Source of the DNA: Ophiosphaerella korrae
Taxonomy: Eukaryota; Ascomycota; Dothideomycetes; Pleosporales; Phaeosphaeriaceae
DNA: 21,831 bases
NCBI GenBank assembly: GCA_028456385.1
Contig: JALNQF010000571.1
Location: forward strand, 1-21,831
Direction: 5' to 3'
The translations under genes were made by a program, and so were the position numbers. This document shows positions 1 to 7,881 of the stretch, piece by piece (the first letter of the stretch is position 1; every line of letters begins with the position of its first letter). The notes beneath the pieces were generated by a model, which saw nothing but the letters and a program-made list of their open reading frames with translations, did no database searches and was not told the origin of the DNA.

Positions 1-77
<77 letters not shown>
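1..77. repeat. TTA/ATT trinucleotide microsatellite
   Basis: An uninterrupted run of the trinucleotide TTA begins at the first base, so the array is probably cut by the window edge. It passes into A/T homopolymer-rich DNA. It is a simple repeat, not a telomeric repeat. Confidence 0.97.
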
Positions 78-660
78 TTAAAAAAAATTAGTAGTTAGTA
101 ATTACTATAACTAAAAAAGTACTAAGTAAACTTACTAATATACTCTTTTAACTAAAGGATTTACTAGCTACTAAGTAATTACTTTACTTACTAAGTAGTT
201 ACTTAGTATATATAACTTTTATACTTTTTTCTTAGTTAGTTTTTTATTTACTATTTACTTTCTTTATAATTAACTAGTTATTATACTTCTTAAAGCTATT
301 ATATATAAAGTTTACTTTATAGTATTTTAATTATAAGTTACTTTTTAATTATATTTATATACTTATAACTTATATAAAGCTAATTAGTTCTATTTATAGT
401 TTTTTTATTACTACTATAATATATAAAGCTATATTAATTAAAGTATAAGATTTAATCTATAAGTAACTTCTTTTTAGATAGTTATAACTTTTAAAATCTA
501 AAGTAAGTATTATATATATATAAACTAATACTTTATAAGCTAGTACTAAATTATTTTATAAAAGATATTATAAAGTATTATAGTATAATACTAGCTTTTT
601 ATATAACAAGTTTATATAGCTTAAGTTATAAGAAGTACTTTTTTTTCTTTTTAAAGTAAT
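78..660. repeat. AT-rich RIP-type relic DNA
   Basis: About 580 bases made almost entirely of TA, AA, AT, AG and CT steps, with CpA and TpG nearly absent. This is the same composition as the mutated retrotransposons on the right. No open frame of useful length exists. The only part I can relate to something else is the LTR-like stretch ending at 421 (separate entry). The change to ordinary composition is fairly sharp, around 660-700. Confidence 0.8.
318..421 (-). repeat. Probable degraded LTR fragment (minus strand)
   Basis: Read on the minus strand from 421, this stretch aligns by eye with the start of the LTR at 6771-7203. Both begin with a TATTATA-type terminus, then a GTAATAA segment, then the shared block AGAACTAATTAGC, followed by similar AT-rich sequence. 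Beyond 421 the sequence does not match the internal tail found next to the other LTR, so this may be a solo or truncated LTR. The far end cannot be placed, and similarity between two AT-rich, RIP-mutated sequences is easy to overrate. Confidence 0.45.
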
Positions 661-1006
661 TAGGTACGTTTTGTAAATACTATAGTAGATAGGATAGAGA
701 AGAGATTTGTCGAATTAGGTAGGTAGCCCGAGTAGTAGGGTAGCCTGGGTCGTGAGTAAGCACGTTATAGCGCCTGCCTAACTAAGACTACCCCTCATTC
801 CGTATATAGTAAGCCGGAAGTTGCATTGATTTAACGCAACCTAGATTTGTTACTTTGTAGACCTTAGAAGTCTAGAGATCTAATAGGTAAGGAAGGGATG
901 TAACTATAAACTATAGACCTTACTTGATCTGTATTTCATCCTCCATCAGGTATATGTGTTACGGCTGTCCTAGTAATTGCCAAGAGTGTATAGCAGCAGG
1001 AAGACA
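661..1006 (+). promoter_or_regulatory. Upstream region of the SDR gene
   Basis: Ordinary-composition DNA between the relic block and the SDR start codon. A TATAAA at 905-910, about 97 bases upstream of the ATG at 1007, is a plausible TATA element. A short upstream ATG at 954 opens a 19-codon frame that overlaps the main start (separate entry). I see no other recognisable signal. Confidence 0.4.
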
Positions 1007-1013
1007 ATGGTAG
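954..1013 (+). other. Possible upstream ORF overlapping the SDR start
   Basis: ATG at 954 opens a 19-codon frame ending at TAG 1011-1013, which overlaps the predicted SDR start (1007-1009) in another frame. The peptide holds four cysteines near its start, spaced C-x2-C-x3-C-x2-C. If transcription starts upstream of 954, this frame could reduce initiation at the SDR ATG. It could equally lie outside the mRNA. The cysteine spacing may be chance. Confidence 0.25.
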
Positions 1014-2126
1014 CAAGACATCCAGAACACCACAATGAGACTGAAAGGTCGCCCCGGTACGACGTGGATGGAAAGGCGGCGATAGTAACAGGGGCTGGAT
1101 CGGGTGAGTACCTAAAATTTCCTTTTACCTCTTCGGTTCTTGTCCTTGTCTATTCTCAATCCATGGTAGTCCTAGTAATGAAGCCTAGGGATAAACTTGT
1201 CCTTCGCATCTCTCCTCCTGTCCCACGGCTGCTCGGTACTCATTGCCGATCTTTCGCTCCGCCCAGAAGCCCAAAACCTAGTTGAACAATACTCGGTCAA
1301 AGAGCATGGGAAACCTACGGCCGTTTTTCTCGAAACCGACGTAACCAGTTGGCCCCAACTACAACGCATGTTCACAATCGCTACCCGTACATTCGGTTCC
1401 GTTGACATTGTGTGCCCTGGCGCTGGAATCTACGATCCACATTGGAGCAACTTCTGGCATCCACCTGGTGTATCGGGTAGCGCGAGCAAAGACACGGAAG
1501 ATGGAGGACGATATGCATCCTTGGATATCAACATTACACATCCAATTCGGACTACGCAACTTGCCATTAGCCATTTCTTGAATCCTCCGGCGGGCGTGTC
1601 TAAAGTTTCCGTAGAGAATCCCAAACGGGTGATTATTATATCAAGCATAGCTGGGCAGAATGCAAATCTCCATACTCCCATCTACGTGGCTGCGAAACAT
1701 GCTATGAATGGCTTTATACGCTCCCTAGGCGCCTTAGACAAGAAAATGGGTATTAGAGTCAATGGTAAGTGCAGAGATTATCCGGCTTTACTTCTTATGA
1801 ACATATGATTAGGTGTGGCGCCAGGCGTCATTAAAACTCCGCTTTGGACTGAGCATCCCGAGAAGATGACGTATCTTGACGAGACTAAGGATCAATGGGC
1901 TAGCGCGGAGGAAGTGTCGGACGCGATGCTGAGGTGCCTTGTTGAGGCAGAACTTGGAGGAGGCGTGATAGTGGAAGTTGGAGCAAAGCAGACAAGGCTT
2001 GTGGAGGCGTTGAATGACCCGGGCCCAAGTGGGGCGGGACACACGGTGAGCAACCTCCAGCAACAGTATGACGAGGTCTATGGGTGGCTGGAGAGTGACG
2101 GGTGGGGGGTTGGAAGGGCTCAGTGA
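1007..2126 (+). CDS. Short-chain dehydrogenase/reductase (SDR), two introns
   Basis: Predicted NAD(P)-dependent oxidoreductase of the classical SDR family, 328 residues from three exons: 1007-1103, 1189-1764 and 1813-2126. Introns 1104-1188 (GTGAGT...TAG) and 1765-1812 (GTAAGT...TAG) both interrupt codons after base 1 and join in frame. Visible motifs are the Rossmann glycine motif TGAGSGIN (residues 28-35), an Asp after the second strand (IAD, 53) favouring NAD(H) over NADPH, TDVT (82-85), CPGAG (108-112) in place of NNAG, Asn147, and the catalytic Ser185, Tyr198 and Lys202 (YVAAK), followed by NGVAPGVIKTPLW. The start at 1007 is the first in-frame ATG. Fungal homologues of this type are often annotated as 15-hydroxyprostaglandin dehydrogenase-like, but the substrate cannot be read from sequence. 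The gene converges on the acyltransferase gene, with about 92 bases between the stop codons. Confidence 0.9.
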
Positions 2127-2218
2127 CGGATTGTGTGTGTGAATGCAAGTCGGTATTGATGTGCTATGATGACTCGTCTGAGCGAATAGGCATGCCTGGT
2201 AGGGGCCACTTGGCCGGA

Positions 2219-3154
2219 CTAATTCCTTTTCCTCAGTTCCCGGGTTGCATCGTCTACTCCACTTGTGCTTGGAAGGGGCATGGCACTCTCGCTCTCACCT
2301 GTGACGTGTGACAAGCGAATCAACTCGTCTAGCATGGCATTCCTCGTCCTCTCGACAAGCGCATCGACATGATCAGCGGTGCAGCCCTTGGTGCTGATGG
2401 GCGGCAGTATTGTGACATCGACTACCCCTGGGCGAAAGCGCCGCTTTTTTACGTTTAGGACGCTGTCATAGTTTGCGCAGACAACGGGGACAATGGGGAC
2501 CTGGGCTTGAACGGCGAGATGGAAGGCGCCTTTTTTGAAGGGAAGCAGCATGGGGGTATCGGCGTAGGAGCGTGTTCCCTCGGGGAAGATGAAGACGTTC
2601 TGGCGGGTTGTCGTCATGGTCTGGGCAGCGGTGTCGAAGGTGGCACGCGAGAGGGCGCGGTTGGCGCGGTCGATGAAGACGGTTTTGGACAGGGCCATGA
2701 ACCAGCCCAGGAAGGGCGCCCACTTGAGGCTGCTCTTGGCCGTGACACTGGTCCACTTGGGGAACATGCAGCCCAGCATCAGCACGTCCAGCTCCGTTTG
2801 GTGGTTGCCCACAAACACCACGGGCCGCATGGCCAGCGCGTCCTCGCCCGTCAGGCCGGCCTCGCGCTTCATGCTGCCCGTGACGCGGAAGGTGACGCCG
2901 GTTGCCAGCCACATGCTCCATTTGAAAGCGCGGGCAACGGTCCACTGGCCGAGGCCGCCGTAGCCCACGAGGCGGAGGAGCACGCTGGCCACCACGCCGT
3001 ACGAGGCGCAAGCCACGAGCAGCAGGAACGAGGTGAGGGTGAAGGCTGCGAATGAGACGGCCTGGGCGGGGCCGGCCGGGAGAATGAGAGCCAGCAGCCG
3101 GAGGGCCATGATCAAAGCGGGCGGGATGACGGCGAGGGAGAAGAGGGGGCCCAT
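2219..3154 (-). CDS. 1-acyl-sn-glycerol-3-phosphate acyltransferase (PlsC/Slc1 family)
   Basis: Predicted ER-membrane lysophosphatidic acid acyltransferase, which adds an acyl group to 1-acylglycerol-3-phosphate to give phosphatidic acid, a glycerolipid precursor. Single exon, 311 residues, close to yeast Slc1 in length. Two hydrophobic segments (about 4-26 and 34-63) precede the acyltransferase domain. The four family blocks are present: NHQTELD (117-123, catalytic NHx4D), FIDR (160-163), FPEGTRS (190-196, substrate binding) and VPIVPVV (219-225). I chose ATG 3154 because it has a strong fungal start context (ACCATGG), lies just upstream of the hydrophobic N-terminus, and follows a pyrimidine-rich leader. 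The frame is open upstream to an ATG at 3274, but that would add 40 mostly Pro/Ser residues and overlap a likely TATA box. The C-terminal 30 residues are polar and probably disordered. Confidence 0.93.
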   Translation of the reverse strand: MGPLFSLAVIPPALIMALRLLALILPAGPAQAVSFAAFTLTSFLLLVACASYGVVASVLLRLVGYGGLGQWTVARAFKWSMWLATGVTFRVTGSMKREAGLTGEDALAMRPVVFVGNHQTELDVLMLGCMFPKWTSVTAKSSLKWAPFLGWFMALSKTVFIDRANRALSRATFDTAAQTMTTTRQNVFIFPEGTRSYADTPMLLPFKKGAFHLAVQAQVPIVPVVCANYDSVLNVKKRRFRPGVVDVTILPPISTKGCTADHVDALVERTRNAMLDELIRLSHVTGESESAMPLPSTSGVDDATRELRKRN

Positions 3155-3464
3155 GGTCGGCGTGAGAGAGGTGAGGGAGAGAGAGGGAGAGGGAGAGGAT
3201 GGTGGCGGTGATGGTGGAGGAGGCGGAGGCGGAGGCGAGGCCTGATTTATACCGTCACTGGCTATGGCATGCAATGGTCGAGAGTCAGACAGAGGACAAC
3301 TAATTACCTGCTACAGGACCTGCCGTATGGCGCTGAGAGGCAGAGGCAGAGGCAGAAGCAGCGGCCATGCAGTGGGGTCAACTTTTTCGCCTGCCCTGTC
3401 CACCTCGGCGCCTTCCTCGCTAAGCTTTAGGCCTAAGCTTAGCATCTGCATACCCATCTCTCCC
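3155..3464 (-). promoter_or_regulatory. Promoter/leader region of the acyltransferase gene
   Basis: On the minus strand a TATAAAT (about 3245-3251) lies roughly 90 bases upstream of the chosen ATG. It is followed by a long pyrimidine-rich tract (3160-3240; GA/GGA-rich on the plus strand), a common layout in fungal promoters. Farther out are a (GAGGCA) hexamer repeat at 3337-3360 and an imperfect palindrome at 3421-3441 built from AAGCTT, AGGCCT and AAGCTT. The region also holds the 3' untranslated end of the next gene. Confidence 0.5.
3337..3360. repeat. GAGGCA hexamer repeat, four units
   Basis: Three exact GAGGCA units followed by GAAGCA, between the acyltransferase gene and its upstream neighbour. 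A short simple repeat with no evident role. Confidence 0.85.
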
Positions 3465-4202
3465 TCACTTCTCCACGCACTGCCCCCCGCTCTGCCCCTC
3501 CACCGTCAGCTTCCGCTGGCGCAGCCACGCCAGTGTCGTGACACCCACCGCAATAAAATCAGCACCCAAAATAGCTACCAGCATCCATCGCCACGCAACC
3601 ATGTTCGTCACCTTGCCTTGCATCTCCTCGCCTTGGGCCGCGTCTGCTAGCGGCAGCTCCAACACTGCCTTGAACCAAGTCTCTGGCGTCCATTTTTGCT
3701 CACCGTAGTTGCTGCCCTGGTTGTTGGCCGTGACGGGCTCGCGAATGTGCTGGCCCGTGGTCTGGTACGTGACCACAAACACAAATATCAATGCGCTGAG
3801 GGTGAAGACGGTGGCCACAAGCTGGAGAAGCAGGAGCGCAGTCACCGACTTGAGAGCCCGCTGTCGGCATGTCAGATCAAACCACCCAACCCCGCAATGC
3901 TAGAATGCTTTCCCACATACCTTGCTTTTCCTGACCCTCCATGCCGTGAGCATCCCAAAGAGCCCTAGAAAGAACCCATAACCCGCGACGCCGTTGCTTT
4001 CATGTCCCTGGTCCACCCATAGATTTGCAGGTTCCACGTTCAAGTCAAACCCGGTCGTCGGCCAGTTGATTCGGTAGCTATGAACATTATGCTTTTGCTC
4101 AAGCAACCAGCCCACCATAGAACTAATTAGTCCTAGGTTTGCTATCGACAATGCTGAGAGCACAAAGTTGGATGCGAAGAGAGGCCAAAATGCTGAGGCC
4201 AT
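3465..4202 (-). CDS. Four-helix membrane protein, conserved fungal type, one intron
   Basis: Predicted 225-residue integral membrane protein from two exons on the minus strand (4202-3921 and 3860-3465). The intron, 3920-3861, is 60 nt with donor GTATGT, a CTGAC branch-like site and acceptor ACAG. It falls between codons, and splicing joins the two frames exactly. Four hydrophobic segments are seen: about residues 8-33, 70-88, 102-125 and 182-206. Loop 34-69 contains NLWVDQGH, a basic stretch (RVRKSKRALKS) lies between helices 2 and 3, and the second large loop holds the aromatic WTPETWF (152-158). The ATG at 4202 leads directly into the first hydrophobic segment. The sequence has the look of an uncharacterised fungal tetraspan family; I cannot assign a function. 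The architecture recalls SUR7/PalI-type proteins, but I see no diagnostic motif for them. No targeting signal other than helix 1 is visible. Confidence 0.82.
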
Positions 4203-4741
4203 CTTGAGTTTTCCCTAGCGTGAGATATGGACGTGAAGCCACAAGTGAGAAGAGAATGCGGTGCTCAAAACACGTCCAACGTGGATGGCCGTGGCATGAT
4301 ATAAAAGCTCCGACTTTCCCCACTCACCTGAGCCACCTTTCTCGTTGTGCCACGCTCAAGTCGGGCTGAGTGATGAGCTCAGCCCTAATGCAGCTAGTTT
4401 CCGCTGCCTTACACATTACCAAGCAGGCAAATCGGAAAATAGACTGTCATCTACAGAGATCCAGCTGAATAGCCGCGCTCGAGATGCAAGCCACCTGTGA
4501 CTATAGGTTTGCCACCACATGTATCGCCTTGAAATCTGATGATGATACTTGCTAAAACAGGAAAACTGTCTTGTCGTAGGTGCCTGGATCTCGTCGAGTA
4601 TGACGAGTGTTTCGAAACATGGCAGACCATCAGGGCCTGAGAAACATGACATATTTTACGGGTGTAGAATCACTAGAGCTTGACCAATTCGGTGTACATG
4701 ACGCCACTACCATTAATGTGAAAATCAATTCTAACGTGCTT
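4203..4741. other. Gene-free interval upstream of the membrane protein gene
   Basis: The first 120 bases must contain the promoter of the minus-strand membrane protein gene. They include a perfect inverted pair CACGT-CCA-ACGTG at 4271-4283 and a TATAAAA on the plus strand at 4300-4306, whose orientation does not suit that gene. Short open frames at 4416-4652 (-) and 4607-4798 (+) resemble no protein I know and lack convincing starts; the second runs into the MITE. I call no gene here. Confidence 0.5.
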
Positions 4742-4743
4742 TA

Positions 4744-4849
4744 CAAGCGAGCAGGGCTCCCAAGTATACACCAACAAAGTAGAAAAACAGCCTCTTAAAT
4801 CTCAGCAACAGCTCTACAAGATACTCTAAAAATATAGGCATGGCCTCTT
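4744..4849 (+). repeat. Left terminal inverted repeat of the MITE
   Basis: Pairs with 5017-5122 on the opposite strand. Differences cluster in the outer 30 bases, plus two transition-type mismatches (TTAAATC against TTGAATC, CAACAG against CAACGG). Confidence 0.9.
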
Positions 4850-5016
4850 AATATACCTATCTTAAGACCAATACTTTAGTATGAAAAGAATATATTAATC
4901 AGTTCTTACGATAAACTACAATAATCTAAAAAATCGGAGGCCAAAACAATATATCTCAGGAATAATAGAACTCAAAAAGCTAAGAATTTTATAATAAACC
5001 AATTATATATATATAG

Positions 5017-5122
5017 AAGAGGCCATGCCTATATTTTTAGAGTATCTTGTAGAGCCGTTGCTGAGATTCAAGAGGCTGTTTTTCTACTTTTTTTGGTGTA
5101 TACTGGGGGCACTGCTCGCTTG
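5017..5122 (-). repeat. Right terminal inverted repeat of the MITE
   Basis: Reverse-complement partner of 4744-4849. Just outside it, a second GCTCGCTTG occurs at 5131-5139, which may be chance or a remnant of an adjacent end. Confidence 0.9.
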
Positions 5123-5124
5123 TA

Positions 5125-6070
5125 GGCGCCGCTCGCTTGGAAGGACAGGCGAGCCTGACTACCAACATGTGCTAGTTTGCTCTTGAACAAGGCTGGGAAG
5201 CGCTAAACCTCAGCTCAGGGGCATTCTACAACCTCAGCCAAGGCCTAGTGGTGGCCTTACGAAACAACATGCTTTGCTCTGGTTCAATATTACGGCGCCT
5301 CACAGTGTCGGACAATATTGTAGGACCATGCGGATCGACGAGGAGGACGTACCTATCTGAATACTTACCACGTTGAGCGCTAAACCTGAAATTGCAGGCT
5401 GCTCAGTCGACCTCAGTCCGCAACCACAACATCTCAGCACTGTGCAGACTGTCCAAAGCCATAAACTCACTCCTAATCGATGCTAGTGAATCAGTTTCCG
5501 AGTGTTGCTAATCGAAAGTCAATCCTGCATACAGGCGGCTGCTTGTGCGGCAACTATCACAGCGTTTGGCTGTCACACCTACCTAGTTTTATGTATATCC
5601 AAACAGCATGCCCCTCAAAATCTGCTTCAACAAAGTATTATGTCTGATAATCACAACCTCTTGACTTCTAACTTGGTCCCAGTTCAGGCAACCACACGAC
5701 AGAATGGTTGTTACAAACACACGCTACAGAAAGAAATTTGTGAACAATTCGAAAATATACAAGTTCTATTTTGGCAAAGGTGTGTATGCTGTCCACGTTC
5801 ATAGTGCATTCTGTTATCCTATATTGATTCGTGCCGGCCATTGCTGGCCCTAAAACGATAGGCTGTCGAGATTTGCTTCTCATCACACTCGGCTACCGCT
5901 GCGCACCTCGCCCACAAGCACCAAATCGTAGTCGGCTAACGAAGCGAATTGTGCAGACCTTTGTGCAAGCCGGCATTGTTGAGGGGGTTTCGGCGGCTAC
6001 CGAGGTGGACGGCGCAACGCCCGCTCCGAACGCCAAAGTAGCAACCAACCTAAGGCTACAGAGCCACGTA
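5125..6070. other. Gene-free interval of ordinary composition
   Basis: About 950 bases between the MITE and the relic block. Open frames at 5502-5804 (+), 5668-5886 (-) and 5831-6073 (+) are short, start mostly at non-ATG codons, and give no recognisable protein. The last is the most protein-like near its end and stops exactly where RIP-type composition begins (see findings). A 12-base direct repeat AGCGCTAAACCT occurs at 5199-5210 and 5376-5387. I cannot support a gene. Confidence 0.5.
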
Positions 6071-6669
6071 TAATAGCTATTACTGCGATATTTTCTAGAG
6101 TTAAGCTCTATAGGCCTTTATTAATATATATAGCTATCTTATTTAACTAGCAGCTTAATTACTTAGCTATAACGTGACTTAGATAGCAGTAGAGCTATTA
6201 TAGCACCTAAGGCCTCTCTACAACATTAAGGCTACGTAGTAACTCTTTTATTTAAGCCTACCTAAGTAGATATCTTAAAGCTACTCCTATTACACTTTAA
6301 AGTAGCTTTAAGAGCTTATTTTACTACCTTTTTAGCTCTTTTATTCTTATATACTACTTAATCTACTACTCTTACTATATACTACTACTAATATATTTAA
6401 AACTTAGTTTATATTTACTTATTAAGACCTTAGAACTAAGTAAAGGTAACGAGGGCAAGTAGGCTTCTATAAGATAGGCGAGGTTAATAAACAAGATAGT
6501 TACTTAATATAATTAATAGTTAGCTCTTATTAGAGTATTATAAAGTATATAAGTATTAATAAGTAGATAAGAATCTAATTAAAGTATTAGTTATAATACT
6601 CTATTAAGATAAAAAGTAAAGAAAAGATTAAATATAATAGTTTATAAAAGTCTATTAACGTTCCTATAT
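6071..6669. repeat. AT-rich relic DNA with moderate RIP signature
   Basis: Composition changes abruptly near 6070. The first 350 bases still keep some CpA/TpG and are less AT-rich than what follows, suggesting weaker or older mutation. No open frame survives. I cannot tell which element this came from. Confidence 0.65.
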
Positions 6670-6770
6670 ACTTACTATAGAGTACTTATTTCTAAGCGCT
6701 TACTCTAAAGCGTTTACTCTAGAGTACTTATTTCTAAGTACTTACTCTAGAGCGTTTGCTCTAGAGCGCT
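6670..6770. repeat. 14-bp minisatellite, seven full units
   Basis: Seven consecutive 14-base units start at 6670, 6684, 6698, 6712, 6726, 6740 and 6754, with forms such as ACTTACTCTAGAGC and ACTTATTTCTAAGC. They alternate between CTCTAGAG-type and TTTCTAAG-type variants. The array ends directly at the LTR at 6771, so the level-1 retrotransposon inserted in or at the edge of it. Confidence 0.85.
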
Positions 6771-7203
6771 TATAATAGGCCTCTTGTTATTAACTATAGG
6801 TACTTATCTTAGAAGAGAGTTAGTAGATTATAAAGTAATAACAAAAGCTTATATTAGGATTTATAATAACTATAAATAATAGAAGATACTTTATAGCTAT
6901 CTTGTATTAGCGTTCTATAGTTAATAGATTAAATTACTAATACTATCTTAATAATATATATTACTACTAACTATATACTTATTATAATCTATTAATCTAT
7001 AGTTACTAAGACTAATAGATTATAGATTATCTTAATCTATAATCTATTAATACTAAGAGTTTATAGATTATAGATTACCTTAGGTATTTTAATTATATAT
7101 AGCTTCCTAGTTAAGTTCGTATCCTTTAAAGTTATATAAGTCTAAGCTAATTATTATAGGGCTAATTAGTTCTATCTATAGCTCTCTTATTACTATTATA
7201 ATA
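6771..7203 (-). repeat. LTR of the level-1 element (minus strand)
   Basis: About 433 bases. Read on the minus strand, it starts TATTATA and ends near TATTATA, the RIP-altered form of the TGTTA...TAACA termini seen in the other LTRs. It shares the central hairpin cluster and the GTTAATAACAAGAGGCC end with the LTR at 7373-7799, but its first 110 bases differ clearly, so it belongs to another LTR subtype. Confidence 0.85.
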
Positions 7204-7372
7204 TTATCTCCTCTTTTAAGTAGGTCTTTGTTTATCTATCTTAGAGCTAAAGTTATTAATCTACTTTTTTTATTAATTTATAGTTTTTTATTACTCTTTA
7301 TAGTTGTTTTATCTATACGTTATTACTACTTTCTTACTAATTACGTATTACGTAATAGTATTAAGATATTTC
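7204..7372 (-). repeat. Tail segment of the level-1 element next to its LTR
   Basis: Reverse complement of the last part of the element's 3' tail (compare 19930-20098). It includes the complement of the polypurine stretch just inside the LTR. It ends with ATTTC, the target duplication of the level-2 insertion. Confidence 0.88.
7368..7372. repeat. Target-site duplication ATTTC, left copy (level 2)
   Basis: ATTTC immediately precedes the level-2 element. The identical ATTTC follows it at 21432-21436. In the uninterrupted tail of level 3 this pentamer occurs once, inside AAATATTTCTTTATTC on the complementary strand. Confidence 0.93.
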
Positions 7373-7799
7373 TATTATAGGTATAATAGAAGAAATTAAG
7401 ATAGAACTAATTAGTCTTAACTTAGGTACTAACAAAGTATAGGATAAGCGAGGTAATAATCTTAATTAGGAGACTATATATAATTAGGATACCTAGGGTA
7501 ATCTATAATCTATAGACTCTTAGTATTAATAGATTATAGATTAGTATAATCTATAATCTATTAGTCTTAGTAACTATAGATTATAGATTAGGACAAGTAT
7601 ATAATTAGTAAGATATATATTATTAGAATAGTATTAGTAATTTAATCCTTTAACTATAAAACGCTAATATAAGATAGTTATAAAATATCTTTTATTATTT
7701 ATAGTTATTATAAATCTCTATATAAACTTTTACTATTACTTTATAATCTACTAACCTACTAATATAGGCCTTATAGTTAATAACAAGAGGCCTATAATA
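7373..7799 (+). repeat. 5' LTR of the level-2 element
   Basis: 427 bp, starting TATTATAGG and ending TATAATA, the RIP-mutated equivalents of TG...CA termini. It pairs with 21005-21431. It contains two tandem hairpins at 7500-7542 and 7548-7589. I do not recognise a tRNA primer-binding site directly after 7799. Confidence 0.92.
7500..7589. repeat. Two tandem hairpins in the LTR
   Basis: The 14-mer AATCTATAATCTAT (7500-7513 and 7548-7561) alternates with its exact complement ATAGATTATAGATT (7529-7542 and 7576-7589), giving two adjacent potential stem-loops with 14-base stems. The same cluster, with small changes, is present in all five LTRs of the nest. Confidence 0.88.
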
Positions 7800-7881
7800 C
7801 TTTACTAATTTAGTTATTATAAGAAGTAAAGTGTAAGTAGCGTATAGTCTAGATAATATAATAGTAGAAAGTTTAACTAAA

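Larger units (their letters stand above)
4744..5122. mobile_element. Foldback MITE with 106-bp terminal inverted repeats and TA target duplication
   Basis: The 379-bp element begins CAAGCGAGCAG and ends with its complement CTGCTCGCTTG. It is flanked by TA at 4742-4743 and 5123-5124, the target duplication of Tc1/mariner-type elements. The inverted repeats 4744-4849 and 5017-5122 match over about 106 bases, with a few substitutions and two compensating 1-base indels. The central 167 bases are AT-rich and non-coding. No transposase is present, so it is non-autonomous and would need a mariner/Fot1-pogo-type transposase elsewhere. The class is inferred from the TA duplication and structure only. 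Confidence 0.88.

Noticed and set aside
1..77. Telomere repeat at the window start
   Set aside because: TTA repeats are not the TTAGGG-type fungal telomere. This is a microsatellite.
2466..3055. Long open frames of 181-182 codons overlapping the acyltransferase gene in other frames or on the other strand
   Set aside because: They are shadows of a GC-rich coding region. Their translations are Arg/Pro/Gly/His-rich with no motif, while the acyltransferase frame carries all four family motifs.
3155..3274. N-terminal extension of the acyltransferase from the ATG at 3274
   Set aside because: It would add a low-complexity Pro/Ser stretch encoded by the pyrimidine-rich leader and would place the TATA-like box inside the coding region. 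The ATG at 3154 has the better start context.
4416..4798. Small genes at 4416-4652 (-) and 4607-4798 (+)
   Set aside because: Short, overlapping, without motifs. The second runs into the inverted repeat of the MITE.
5502..5886. Small genes at 5502-5804 (+) and 5668-5886 (-)
   Set aside because: They overlap on opposite strands, have random-looking composition, no recognised motif and no supporting splice or promoter signal.
7500..7589. CRISPR-like array from the regularly repeated AATCTATAATCTAT motifs
   Set aside because: Arms alternate in orientation, there are only two pairs, and the cluster lies inside LTRs of a eukaryotic element.
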